Shown piece by piece: positions 8,336 through 18,721 of a stretch of 21,181 nt of DNA. Source of the DNA: Thoreauomyces humboldtii (Eukaryota; Chytridiomycota; Chytridiomycetes; Spizellomycetales; Powellomycetaceae); the NCBI GenBank assembly GCA_027596035.1, contig JADGJA010000369.1, forward strand, positions 1-21,181, written 5' to 3'. Positions within the stretch are counted from its first letter, which is position 1. Each line of letters starts with the position of its first letter. The notes beneath the pieces were generated by a model that saw only the letters and a list, made by a program, of their open reading frames with translations, was not told the DNA's origin and did no database searches. The position numbers and the translations under genes were made by a program.

Positions 8336-9064
8336 GTGAAGGAAAGAGCTGTCCTGACAAGGAGTTTTCGGGAGGGGCGACAGAGGGGAGTTGAACGAGA
8401 TGGGGGATGAGAGGAAGATTGCTGTATCGCTGGGACGAAAGTCGGACGGATGCAAAGAAGTCGCCCAAGGGTAAAGATAGATGGATGGGATGGGATAGGA
8501 TATCTGCTGCTGTATGAGGTCCTGTTGTACTGTAGTTCCTTTCAGATCAGGGGTATAGGGGATGCTTGGAGCAAGGGATCGTCGTCATGCTATACGTGGG
8601 AGCATGGTGTGGGTGGGCGGACTCCGCCATGAAAAAAACGAGAAGAAATTTCCGTTTCCCGTCACTCTCTCCTCGTCCGAACTTACCCGCCGCCGGGTCT
8701 TTCCGGATGCAGGCCAGCAGCCACCTCCAACCAACCACCTGGCAGCTTCTGCTTGGACCACCACCCGATGAAGCAGAAGCTCCATGGAAGCAAACAGGTC
8801 TACGTACCCTGGGAGGTCCGCACATGTATCCATTACGGTTTGTGGCAACTGAGGAGCACTGCAGAGCTTTCGACCGTCGGCGGCTCAAAAATGGAGATCA
8901 ATAGTACACGGCCACGAGCCTGGCAACAAACCAAAATGGTATATGAACAAGGTGTAAACTGATACACGGGGGCAACTGGTCTCCTTGCTCTCTCTTCCTG
9001 TCTCTCGTTTTCTCCGCTCCCAACCACCCTACTCCTCATCCCTCTTGACCGGCTCGACTCTTCT
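8336..9064. other. Intergenic region between the BAG gene 5' end and the KIAA0930-like gene 3' end
   Basis: About 730 bases holding the presumed promoter of the BAG-domain gene (8336-8600) and the 3'UTR of the KIAA0930-like gene. Open frames here (for example 8547-8888 - and 8566-8904 +) show no family features. No tRNA or repeat was recognised. Confidence 0.5.
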
Positions 9065-10898
9065 TTACGAGGTTGGTCGCGCGGCATGATCCGCCAGGTC
9101 GCTACAAAACGCAGAGAGTCGACAGTGTTAGAAAAACATGGTTCTTGCGGCCTTGCGGTGGTCTGCTTCCCCTCTCCTGTCACTCTTCTTCTTCTTCATA
9201 CCTTATTATGGACTGCCACGGCACGTTGACGTACGTCATGGAGCAGCTCAGGCTCTCGGGCTTCCTGTGCCCGTCTCCGTGAGGATCCCCGTTGCGCGCA
9301 TCAGGTGCCGCCAACGTGGCGATTTGCGACTTGACCACGTTCCCGAACTTGAAGAGTCGGTCCGTGAGCGTCGTGGCGGGCTTGCGTGGAGGCGTCGCTC
9401 CGTTGTTGGCGATCGAGGACGAAGGCGAGGCGGACGGGGAGAGGACGGACGATGGGGAGGATACGGAGGAGTCGGCGGAGGCCGGGTCGGCGTCGGATGC
9501 GGATGATGGAGGTTGGGATCGTGAGGGTGGTGGCAGGTCTTGGATGGCGACCTGACACTGTCCCTTCCCGTGCGGCCCGCGCATCATGATGTACTCTGTT
9601 CGTTCCTCGGGCAAGGGCGAAGGTCCGTCTCCTTTGCGTCCTCCAGCCCCGCTCGCGTGTCCAGCTGCGGTATGGGCGGCCTGTTCCGCCAGCTTCTTCC
9701 ATCCTACCCCTCGCAACTGATTCCGAGCAGCGAGCCCCTTTTGCTCGTATATGTCCAGAAGAGACGTGTAGGGCACGGCGCCTTGGAAGATGACGATCTT
9801 GAGGCAGTCCTTCGGCACGGGAAAGGGTGCCGGGTCGTCCTCGACCGATATACTCGCGATGTGATCGGTCCCTGTGGTTGCACTCCACTTTTTCCCGTCC
9901 CGAGTAGCGATCGCCGGGTCCGCGGGCATGATGACCGAGAGTTCCACGCAGAGGTACTCGTTTTCGCGAATCGACAGATGGAGGTCGTGAGACTCGTAGT
10001 CGTTGACCGTGTAGTAGACGGCGGGATAAGATGGCTCGTTCATGAACGCGTCTTTGACGTCCATGCGCGACTTGTAGGGCGCCGCATATACCGTCTTCGG
10101 GATGCGTTGCAGGGCGACCATTTTGGACTTTGCGGGACGAGGGGATGAGAGGGATGCCGTGGATGTAGACGCCACCGGCGTGGAGGGAAAGTCGCCACTT
10201 GGAGCCTCGGTGGAAGTCGGGCTGCTGGTAGCGTTGCCTCCAGCGGTCGCTAGAGAGTTCGTGCTGCTCCCCAGAATGCGCTCTTGCGAAGCATTGTTTT
10301 CGAGGAGACTGGATTTTCGCTGCTTTCCTGCCGCGCTCTGCGAGCCTCCTCGACTGCATACTGCGACCGTCAGCGTGCAAGGTAGCTGGACGATGAGGTT
10401 GAGGAAGAATGTCTGCTTCCAATCGATGACATGGTCCAATGCTGGCATAGTCTTTCCAACTTTCCGTCGGACGAGCAGGGGATCTGAGTGTACGTCGCTC
10501 CCCCCGTCTTGAGCATGTGCTGCGCTGCTACCATTGGATCCATCTGCTGCCGGTGACTGCTTCACGAAGAATAGAAGATCATCGTTGCCTTCCGCTCCGC
10601 CCTCCACGAAGAACTCCAGGAATAACTCTGGCCATCTGTCCATGGACAAAAGGATACGTCAGCATCCAGGCACTTGCATATCTCGACGTGCAACCGGGAA
10701 GTGTTGTGCGTGAGCTTCAGCCCGCGCGTGCAAGTCGCTCCGCTCCTGCTGTGCTTGTGCTTCGCATGCGGCCGCCCTGCGCAGGCCTATAGTTTGCCTT
10801 GCCGTTCACCCGGAATGAGCATCGCACCTTGGGTCTTTGGAGTCCATGTCGCCAAACTCGTCGTCCAGTAGGATCCACGAGTCTCTATTCGTGTTCAT
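9065..10898 (-). CDS. KIAA0930 / DUF2045 family protein, 513 aa, 3 exons
   Basis: Exons: 10898-10828, 10635-9202, 9101-9065; both introns (192 and 100 bp) are GT-AG, the second with a CTAAC branch-point sequence, and phases close to 514 codons. The product follows human KIAA0930 block by block: DSWILLDDEF then RWPELFLEFF with DDLLFFVK (N-terminus), VIDWKQTFFLNLIVQ and TVAVCSR (about residues 94-119), KIVIFQGAVPYTSLLDIYEQ, YIMMRGPHGKGQCQVAI, and the closing MTYVNVPWQSII joined by exon 3 to SDLADHAARPTS. Without exon 3 the frame would end in an unlikely EEEEE tail. The protein is ~100 residues longer than the human one because of Ser/Ala-rich insertions. The biochemical role of the family is unknown to me. 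An in-frame upstream ATG at 11015 (39 more residues, not conserved) is an alternative start. Confidence 0.92.
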
Positions 10899-11971
10899 TG
10901 TCTCCGAGAGCGGTCTCGCTCGTCCCGCGGCCGCATTTGGTGGATATGGTGACGTCGGTCCATGGAGGTTCTCAGAGCGCAAACGCGCGAGGATATGAAG
11001 GAGCAAGGTTGCCATTCCTGAGTGCTTGGCTGCGATCCGACCAGTATCGATATATGCCCAATAGCTTCCAGCGAATGCTGAGAGCAGTATTATGATCCGC
11101 TGCTGCGTGACGTGAGTGTCTCTCGTGTTCGTGCCTTGTTGTCGGCACTTTGTCGATGCGTTCTAGTCGTGTCGTGGTGGTGATGAGAGGATTTGGGTCA
11201 CGAAAGACGATCCTCGTTCACGCACACCGAGCGTCGTCATCAGCAGCGAACCGTCACCAGGGGGTTAGGGTTACCACACCATACTGCAGATACCCGGTGC
11301 GTCTACGTTTGTACGGAGTATCATACAAACGCGAGAGCGAGCAGGGCACGATTGCAAGTTGGTCCACTGGAGGGATCTTTTACAAGGAGCCGGGGTGTGA
11401 TAGCTGTCTCTTATTCAATAACAGCGTCCCCGGCGTTACGATTTGCTGCCTGCGACTCGGCGCCTGCGATCCCTGATACCGGGTCAACCAACCTTGAACA
11501 AGATGTCCTCGGCGGACCTTTCCCTGCTGCTTATTCGCCAGTGCATGGGCGTGCCTTCGCAGTTCGCGCTTTGAGCGAAGCGGTTGCAAGCAAGCACCCG
11601 ATCGGACTTATTCCCGTCAATCTGCAGAATGTTCTGCGGCCTCACCGAAAAAAAAGGCCGAAAATTCTGGCGGTCAGGTCTCCTCGGTCTCCTCCTCATC
11701 GCACCCCTCCCGTTCCGTGTGCTACAGGCTCCACATCCCGCGCCGTCCTGACCTCCACCCTCGGTCCGACACAGCCCTCCTTGTCTTTGTTATCGTCTAC
11801 AATACCGGTATCTTACTATCTGATATCATACAGTTCATCTTCGTCGTCGCTCAGAACAAGAACCACCTTATCCCTCCAATACCTGTGTTTCCGCCTGCAG
11901 TTCCTTCCTCAGATCTCTGACGGTTCGCACCTCGCCCGTCCTCGAATATAGCACACCTACTCTCACCAAGG
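10899..11971. promoter_or_regulatory. Divergent intergenic region of the KIAA0930-like and peroxidase genes
   Basis: About 1.07 kb between head-to-head genes. It contains an exact GGGTTAGGGTTA (11262-11273), listed separately. The 252-codon open frame at 11193-11951 + has no ATG-anchored family features and a composition unlike the neighbours, so I read it as chance. Just before the peroxidase ATG the leader is pyrimidine- and A/C-rich (CTACTCTCACCAAGG). Confidence 0.5.
11262..11273 (+). promoter_or_regulatory. Telobox-like element (two TTAGGG-type units)
   Basis: GGGTTAGGGTTA is two perfect telomere-type units in the divergent promoter region. Such short interstitial teloboxes are known binding sites for Myb/TRF-type general regulators (Tbf1, TRB) in fungi and plants. 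A regulatory role here is inference. Confidence 0.4.
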
Positions 11972-13282
11972 ATGGTCCGCTTCTCTGCTCTGTTTGGCAT
12001 CGCAACCGCTGCTGCAAGCGTGCAGCAGGTCCCGTACACACCTTCCATATCCCTCACCGGACTGGAAGCGACTTTGACGGCATTGGGTCAGGCCTTCGCC
12101 ATGGTCGTTGTCGAGCACCCCAGCCTCATGTATGTGAACGCTTCAACAGCCTTGTCGTCCTCCGCACACGCGAACCCCGTCATCTCGCCGGAACTCGTGG
12201 ACGCTGCAACCCTCAGCCAGTACGTCTCCACTCACGCCGCGTTCGACATGATCGGACGGATCGGGTGCGGAGGCGCCGACAGTGGCCAGGTCACTCTCAA
12301 CGCTTCGACCAACCTGAACTTTGCCGCGATCTGGCTACGCACGGCCTTTCACGACGCTGGGACGTATGATCCGACGGCCCTGGTCCCCACGGGAGGCGAC
12401 GGGAGCATCTCGGCAGAGTTCCATCGCACCGACAACGCGGGCTTCCTCAGTGCTTACTCGGTAGCGAGCCAGTCGTCCGTCCCGCTCACCGCCGACGCCT
12501 TCATGCTCGGCCTGGGCCTCACCAGCACCGATGGCAAGACTCAGGGCCGCATGTCCCTCGCCGATACGTTCGCCATCGGCGCTGCGGCCACCCTTCGACT
12601 CTGCGGCGGTCCTCAAGTCAGGGTCTTCCCCGGGCGTCAGGACCTCCCAAACCTCGTCCCCATGGTCGACAATTCTCCTCAGAACGGTCCGCCCGGTGCT
12701 TCTGATCCGGACGGTCTCCTTCCCAGCCCCTCGGACACGTACGACGTGGCGAAGCAAAAGTTCACTCGCATGGGGCTTAGCCTCGTCGAGATGCTTCTGG
12801 TCGTGACCGGATCCCACACCCTCGGTGGAGTTCGCCACGTCAACAACCCGGATCTCACCACCGAGGCGTTCGTGGCATTCGACAACACTCCAGGATTGTT
12901 CGACAACGACGTCTTTGCTCGCGTACTGGAGGGACACTGCCCACTTCCCCTCGATTGCTCGATGGCCAAGGATCCCCTGCTCATCGACCATGTCAAGGCG
13001 TTCGCAGCCAACCAGACCCTGTTCTTCGAGCAGTACGCGGTGGCGATGGAAAAGATGCTCAACCTCACTTCCACGCCGCTGGTCTTGCCTCCCGTCACCA
13101 TCGACTTTGACCCGGGACTGCTGGCGAGGGCCATGAGGAACCCGGCGGGTCTCAGTCCTGCTCCTGCCGTTGCCACTGCAGCTGCAGCGGCCACCGCTAC
13201 CCCGGCAACGGCTGCTGCGGCTCGGAGAGTGAGAAGGGATGCTCGCGCTGCAGGCGGATCGGCATGTCCCCTTGGTTACTAG
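11972..13282 (+). CDS. Secreted plant-type (class II-like) haem peroxidase, 436 aa
   Basis: Intronless. An N-terminal signal peptide is likely (MVRFSALFGIATAAAS). The distal haem pocket is intact: WLRTAFHDAG at 121-130 gives the catalytic Arg123, Phe126 and His127, and GGDGS (141-145) supplies distal Ca2+ ligands. The proximal haem ligand is His282 in VVTGSHTLGG (278-286), followed by the FDNTP motif (303-307) near the proximal Ca2+ site. Asn-x-Ser/Thr sites at 56, 110, 347 and 364 fit passage through the secretory pathway. It should oxidise small phenolic or other donors with H2O2 outside the cell. It has few cysteines (99, 211, 323, 329, 432) compared with the eight conserved in basidiomycete class II enzymes, so it is a divergent branch rather than a classical lignin or Mn peroxidase. 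The last ~45 residues are an Ala/Thr-rich tail, then Arg-rich. There is no GPI-type hydrophobic end. Confidence 0.92.
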   Translation: MVRFSALFGIATAAASVQQVPYTPSISLTGLEATLTALGQAFAMVVVEHPSLMYVNASTALSSSAHANPVISPELVDAATLSQYVSTHAAFDMIGRIGCGGADSGQVTLNASTNLNFAAIWLRTAFHDAGTYDPTALVPTGGDGSISAEFHRTDNAGFLSAYSVASQSSVPLTADAFMLGLGLTSTDGKTQGRMSLADTFAIGAAATLRLCGGPQVRVFPGRQDLPNLVPMVDNSPQNGPPGASDPDGLLPSPSDTYDVAKQKFTRMGLSLVEMLLVVTGSHTLGGVRHVNNPDLTTEAFVAFDNTPGLFDNDVFARVLEGHCPLPLDCSMAKDPLLIDHVKAFAANQTLFFEQYAVAMEKMLNLTSTPLVLPPVTIDFDPGLLARAMRNPAGLSPAPAVATAAAAATATPATAAAARRVRRDARAAGGSACPLGY

Positions 13283-13557
13283 CATCCCACGAGTTAGCTC
13301 GATTAGATAGAGACTTTCTGCTTTGTACATATGGACGTTTATCTGTTCCGCAATAATTGAATACCATCGATGTCATACCTGAGCGACCGTCGCCTCTTCG
13401 AGCTTCGAGCCTCGAGCCTAACGAAAATCGAGCTGTCGAAACGCAATCGGACTCTCCCGGACCTTGAGCGTCGGCGACCCCTCGCTTTCCTGGACATTCC
13501 TTGCAATGACCCAACCAACCACTATCCACACACTGAAACGGCAGACAGCACAGCAAC

Positions 13558-15015
13558 ATGATGGGTTCAAGTAAGGCATTGAAGGATGATTGTCTGGCTA
13601 CGCACCCGTCCCTTACATGCTTCCTCCTGTCCAGACTTCGGCGGCTACGGGGGCTACATGAGCAGCACTGGCGGGAATACCAACAATAACAATGGAGGAG
13701 GTGCAGGAGGAGGTGGTGGCGGTGGTTACGGCGGGTACGGGGGCTACAACGGCGGTGGTGGTGGTGGTGGCGGCAACGACTACGGAGGGGGCGGAAATGC
13801 CGGTGGCTTCCTCTCTCCAGGCGCAGGCGCGTCGGCGTCGCAAGGGTCTCCTTCAGGTCGCGGTCGGGTGAGTTCGGTTTCTCGATTGGATATCCCCATG
13901 CTTCCGAGAGAGTTTTCTGATCTCGTGGACGGATGTCCATCTCTGTGTGTCCTGCCAGCCTCGTGGTGAAGGCAACCAGTCCCTGCGACCTGTCACCATC
14001 AAGCAACTGTACGAAGCCAAACAGTCCATCGCGGATCAGCCTCACGTCCTCGACGGAGAAGAGCTTTCGCAGGTTTGTAAGCTTGCTGGAAGATTTATCC
14101 TCCCCCATCGTCGCTCCTCGGCTAAGCATCGGCATCCCTTCATTCCGATCAGGTCACCATTGTAGGCAGGATCAATTCCGTGAACCTTCAGTCCGCATTC
14201 ATCGCGTACCAGGTCGACGACGGAACGGCGAGCATGGAGGTCAAGTACTGGTTGAACGAGGACACCGACGCAGACGCCGAGAGACGGGACTCGTTCGTGT
14301 AAGTTCTCATGTCTTACTTTATGACTAGCAGTCAGTCATCGTCCGTTGACGTGATAATCGGTTTCTATCAGAGAGGGCATCTACATCAGGGTGACGGGTC
14401 ACCTCCGCGTGTTCGCCAACAAAAAGTCCATCATTTCGTTCAACATCCGACCGGTCCACTCCGCGGACGAGATCGCGTACCACAACATGGAAGTGATATT
14501 CGTCCACCTGTACTTCCTGAAAGGGGGGATGGTAAGTGAGACATAATCCTCGAACCCTTCCGACCAGGCGGTTCCCTCGAATAACCCAATTGTTTTCTAC
14601 AGGGTGGTCCAAACGACGCGAACGGACAGGGGAACGGTGCAGCGGGCGGAATCGACTACGGATCATCGGCGTACGCCGCGCCCGGAGGCATCAAGAGCGA
14701 GCACGACGCGTACGGGAACCAGCAGGGCAACGATCCCATGTACACGCCGTTGCAGAACCAGATCATCAACTTCGTCAGGCAGTACTCCCACACCCAGGAC
14801 GGTGCCAACATTCCGGACATCGTTCAGAAGCTCAGGGCCGCAGCAAGTGAGAACGACGTTAGGTAAGGACCGCGGAGACGCCCCGAATGCATATGGATCG
14901 TTTCTGGGAGACTGATGCTCGGGTTCACAACAGAAATGCTGTGGCATGGCTTTGTTCGGAGGGCGCCGTCTACAGTACGATCGACGACGACCACGTCAAG
15001 AGCACATCGGGTTGA
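13558..15015 (+). CDS. RPA2: Replication protein A 32-kDa subunit (RPA2), 335 aa, 7 exons
   Basis: Middle subunit of the single-strand-DNA-binding RPA heterotrimer used in replication, repair and recombination. Exons: 13558-13570, 13635-13867, 13959-14072, 14153-14298, 14372-14531, 14603-14862, 14934-15015; introns are 64-91 bp, all GT-AG, and phases close to 336 codons. The N-terminus (MMGSNFGGYGGYMSS) is Gly/Ser-rich, the phosphorylation-prone region of RPA2. The OB fold (about residues 90-220) shows RPVTIKQLYEA, SQVTIVGRINSV, YQVDDGTASMEVKYW, VTGHLRVFANKKSI. A Gly-rich linker leads to a C-terminal winged helix (LQNQIINFVRQY to the end, closing with GAVYSTIDDDHVKST as in animals). The 13-nt first exon is unusually small. 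The gene ends 130 bp from the converging RNF220-like gene and begins 275 bp after the peroxidase. Confidence 0.97.
13690..13800 (+). repeat. GGT/GGC-rich low-complexity stretch coding polyGly
   Basis: Within RPA2 exon 2, runs of GGT, GGC and GGA codons encode two long Gly stretches separated by YGGYGGYNG. This matches the flexible Gly/Ser/Tyr-rich RPA2 N-terminus but is longer than in most homologues. Confidence 0.7.
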
Positions 15016-15145
15016 GTCCGCATCAGCCTCCCCGTTCCCTTTTCTATTTTTTCGCATCGTTTTGAATCATACCAGCTCGCTTGGAGCATAGGTTTTCATT
15101 TGATGCCCGACCAAAAAGCATCCCAACCAAAAAAAGGTCAACAGT

Positions 15146-16864
15146 TTACAGGTATATACGTCTCAGATCCGTTGGTGCAGTGATCTTCTGACATTGAGGA
15201 CATAGCCGTTTGGACCCCAACGTTTGTAGCCAGCATCTGCAGAGGGAGCCGCGATCAGCTCATGAGCCCATTCTTAGTAACGACGCAAGGCAACTCAACT
15301 GTTCGCAGTGAACATGCCAGCACACGACCGACACGAGCGGGGTGCTATACGGATCCAGACATATAAGACATTTCTGAGTGGAATTTGATGACTTTTCCTT
15401 GGAAGACATGTTATCAGGTTAGGTTTCGGCATGATCCTTACGGTTATTGATGGTTCCCGCCTCACCAGATCTCTTATTCGAGACTTCAGCGAGTCGATGA
15501 CGAGTCGGACGTCCCCTGGCGCCGTTATGGGTCGCTGGGCATCTGACAAGCCAAATCCCGACCATAAGTTACAAATGTCGAGGAAACAACAAGAATACCC
15601 ATCCAAAAACCAACCTGCATGAGCTGCTTGGCCCTGCACGAAGGCGGCGACCATCTGAACGGCAGCCTCCTCGTCGTCGTTGACCGGAAGCGGTCGAAAC
15701 CCATCCAACTGACCCTCGTGATACTGCGACTCGCCAAACTCTTCGGTCCCGTCGTCGTCTATGTCGAGCTCCTCATCCGTGTCCTGATCCGTTTTCTTGT
15801 GCACCGCAAATCCGCTTGCTGAAAAGTTGAAGGACCTCGAAAATCAGATGACAGGACTTCGGGTCACTGTGGAACTGGGAAAGATGCGTGGTGTGTGATC
15901 GGGGTTCCTTACCAGCGAATCCACCCTCGAGCATGGCGCTCGCACGAACTCGCGTCTGCCCTGCCCATTCGTATTCCTCCCACTCGCCCTCACCGCCTTC
16001 CTCTTGAGCCTCGGGTGGTGGCTCGTTGAAGCTAGCGACGAGGCTCGCCTGTGCCGAGAGACACGCGTCGATGTGACTGGCGACCTCGTCGGGATCGGTC
16101 GGGAGCGGTTGGCTGCACATGAAGCAGGTAGCATCCAGGTCCGCGTCTGTTTTTCGGCAACCGCCCCCAAGGATTGGTTCGTTGCCATGACGAAAGACGA
16201 GCAGGGAAGATGGAATGACTTACAAGGCTCCTCAGCCCCTCGCTTTCGTTTCGCCGAAGGTTTGCCTGCCATGGCCCCTCGCTTGATTCGGCTGGCCCTG
16301 ATCCGATACAACAGCTATCCGCACATTTCGTCGTGTCAGCGTGGATTCACCATGGTTTCGTCGGGCATTGAGCCCGTGATCTGCCCGACTCACTAGCTCG
16401 TTCTCATCCAGCTGCCCGACGGCCGCAGCTGCAGCACTGCCTTTTCCCTTCGCAGCCGTAGCATTGGCGATCTGATGAGCAGCGGCCACGGCCGCCCCGC
16501 GCCTCGCCCGAGGGGCATCAACGGTGGACGAGGTTTGAAGTGGTTCGTCAACCGGTTCAGCTGTCAGGTCATCGCCGACGCGTCCGAGTTCCCACTGGTA
16601 GTGAGCCTTCAGATCCGACGTAGGGACGAGACGGTCACATATTGGGCAGCGGGCGGTGGATGTCGCTGCAGATGACGACGACGGTGGATCGGAACGCGAC
16701 GATCTGATGGACGATGAGCCTGGAAGGTACGGGGACCATACTAGTGAGTGGCGGGGACGGATGGATGCATGGATGCACCAAAGATCTGAAGCGCGACGTC
16801 TCGTACCAGCTCCTTGTCGGACCGGTCGACTTCCTCCCACCTCGCGCTTTCGGCGGTCAGTCAT
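15146..16864 (-). CDS. RNF220: RNF220-type RING E3 ubiquitin ligase, 413 aa, 7 exons
   Basis: Exons: 16864-16394, 16314-16224, 16146-15913, 15818-15615, 15542-15466, 15373-15300, 15236-15146; introns 63-94 bp, all GT-AG, phases closing to 414 codons. Conserved blocks in family order: CPICDRLVPTSDLKAHYQWEL (Cys73, Cys76, His88), YRIRASRIKRG, EYEWAGQTRVRA with MLEGGF (245-264), SGFAVHKK leading to an acidic DEELDIDDDG stretch and ESQYHEG, VIDSLKSRIRDL, and a complete C-terminal RING: KCLICLD (Cys361, Cys364), CWHVHCEQC, LCPQC (396-399), ending DLRRIYL exactly as human RNF220. It would transfer ubiquitin from an E2 to nuclear or cytosolic substrates; these are unknown in fungi. An additional CFMC...H-x3-C finger (Cys195, Cys198, His212, Cys216) is not in the human protein as I know it. 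The N-terminal region is short, and its start is the first in-frame ATG. Confidence 0.94.
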
Positions 16865-18060
16865 GTTGATGGCGGTGGTATAAGGTCACGCTTGTCCAGA
16901 TGTCGATGGATGTAAGGTATCTTGAGCGCTGATTAGAGTGTAGTCTATGAGAACACACCGGGCGCGACTCGACAGGCTATGGCCGGTGCCACTCCGCAGG
17001 CGTCCTGTCTTTCCTCGAAATGACTGGGTTTATGAGCCCGTCGGATATCCTTGAGCAAGACTAGCAATGGACAGGAGCTGATGGAGTGCTCTCTCTGACG
17101 CTCATGCTGGCTCCGGTCTGCTGATATAGAACATGGCTACGAAATGCTGTGACCTTTGACATTTCGGACGTGGGAAAACGCCTTGTGGAAAAGAGGAAGA
17201 ATTCCCGTGACAAGCCTCCATTTCCTCAGGTTTCCCCCATTTCGTTCAGGACGACATTTCTGCACAAAGACCCAGAACAAAACATCAAACAAGAGTACGT
17301 ATTTCCCACCCGACAAAGTCTCGTTTCTCATGTGCAGTCACTCACCCGTGTGCTCGGCTTTTCAGTGGTCAAGAAAGCAAAAGCACGGTGCGAAAAAGCA
17401 AACACTGGGACGGCTCCGGACTCCTCAAAGAAATCCTTTGGTCCACTGACTAGCAGCATTTTCTCTCGTTCAGAACGATCGTGATGCGCCTGATTAGCTC
17501 GGCCGGCACCGGGTTCTTCTATACTACTACACGTCGAAGAGCTTTGCCAAAACTCTCCTTGATGAAATACGACCCTGTCGGTGAGTCTAGCCCTCCATTA
17601 CTCAGAGGGACAAACTTCTGAGCGCTATGTGATTGTCATTTAGTGAACAAGCACGTCCTCTTTGTCGAAGGAAAGAAATAGAGATCTCTCGCAGGAAGTG
17701 GTCCGGAGCAGCGGGCTGTTACGAGGATAGGCGACAGGAGTCGGGACTTTGGGATACACGACACACGCTTAATTGGCTGAGGGATTTCAGCCCGTCATTA
17801 CAAACAGCGAGAGGGTTCGTGGAGCGAACGAAACGGCAGCGACCGTCGTACCGACGTGCCGGGACCGAAATCTTAGCCAACACCCGGTTTACAGACCAAG
17901 GGAAGCAAGTGGGCGGAATACCGGATTTCAGCGTGCACAGCACACGGAAACTGCTTTCATCGAACAAAGTCGCACACGCACCATTCAGCGGCGAATTCAC
18001 AACCGTCCTGTTCGTTTGCATTTCGCCAAAGAATAAGTCAAAAAAGAAAAAAAAAGGGTA
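16865..18060. other. Gene-free region upstream of the RNF220-like gene
   Basis: About 1.2 kb holding the presumed RNF220 promoter and then AT-richer DNA with no supported gene. Frames at 17149-17484 and 17633-18067 (+) lack family features and an ATG in good context. An A-rich run (18036-18057) abuts the left end of the transposon-like element. I could not find a tRNA or other RNA gene. Confidence 0.5.
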
Positions 18061-18103
18061 TCACTAAATCGACGGTGCCTTTCTTATATACACGGTGTTT
18101 TGG
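18061..18103 (+). repeat. Left terminal inverted repeat
   Basis: Begins TCACTAAATCGACGGTG and ends ACGGTGTTTTGG. It pairs with 18698-18740 at 41 of 43 positions. Confidence 0.85.
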
Positions 18104-18610
18104 CGCTGTTTCGGCATTTGCTGTTTGAATCTTGCGCACACGGTGTGCCACACAGAAAGAGGAAGAAAAAAAGCGTCCGAACTACACGCGCAGATGGATG
18201 CGGGGCGGCCACAGCCTTTTTTACACGCCAGCAACAGGTGGTTTTCCCGCCTTGAGGACGCGTGTTTAGCGACAAAACTCACTCGCGCGGAACCCAACTT
18301 AGGTAGGGATTTCTTGTTTTTGGTGTGAATCACACGCGGTGTTTGTCGCACGCATGTCACTCGTGGAAACCACTTGCCGCGCGGTTTCCGTGCAGAATCT
18401 GACGCCGTGGAACCAGCGTGTACACTTGATGTGGGTTGCACGCGCGGCAGCGAGCCGAGCGCGGATATCATTGAAGCAAATATGTACAAAGCGAGAATGG
18501 GGAGGGAGGTGAGCGGAAGGGGATCGTTCAAGTCCCACAATCCTACCGGACCGCGCCTGGGACAGGCCATGCCGAAGATCTCTGTGCGGGTCTTGCATGA
18601 CGTCCGAAAA

Positions 18611-18721
18611 CCGTACACATAAGATTCTGTCCGTGGCACAGCCAAGCTGCCCGGACACCGTGCATGCAAGATTTGTACCGTGTGCATAAGATACGGTCCA
18701 AAACACCGTGTATATAAGAAA
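18611..18721 (+). repeat. Four subterminal 16-bp direct repeats (CCGTrymATAAGAtt type)
   Basis: Units at 18611-18626 (CCGTACACATAAGATT), 18658-18673 (CCGTGCATGCAAGATT), 18678-18693 (CCGTGTGCATAAGATA) and 18706-18721 (CCGTGTATATAAGAAA). Inverted copies lie on the left arm at 18080-18095 and 18128-18143. The outermost unit on each side is part of the terminal inverted repeat. Confidence 0.75.

Noticed and set aside
11193..11951. 252-codon plus-strand open frame upstream of the peroxidase
   Set aside because: Composition is patchwork, there is no recognisable domain, and it ends within the peroxidase leader. It lies in the expected divergent promoter.
12335..13330. 331-codon minus-strand frame antisense to the peroxidase
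   Set aside because: The plus strand encodes an intact haem peroxidase with all catalytic residues; the antisense frame has no domain.
16740..16805. Possible extra intron in RNF220 exon 1 (GTGCAT ... TTCCAG)
   Set aside because: The interval is 59 bases and would shift the frame before the conserved CPIC domain.
17149..18067. Small plus-strand frames between RNF220 and the transposon-like element
   Set aside because: Short, no ATG with supporting context, no family signature and no plausible splice partners.
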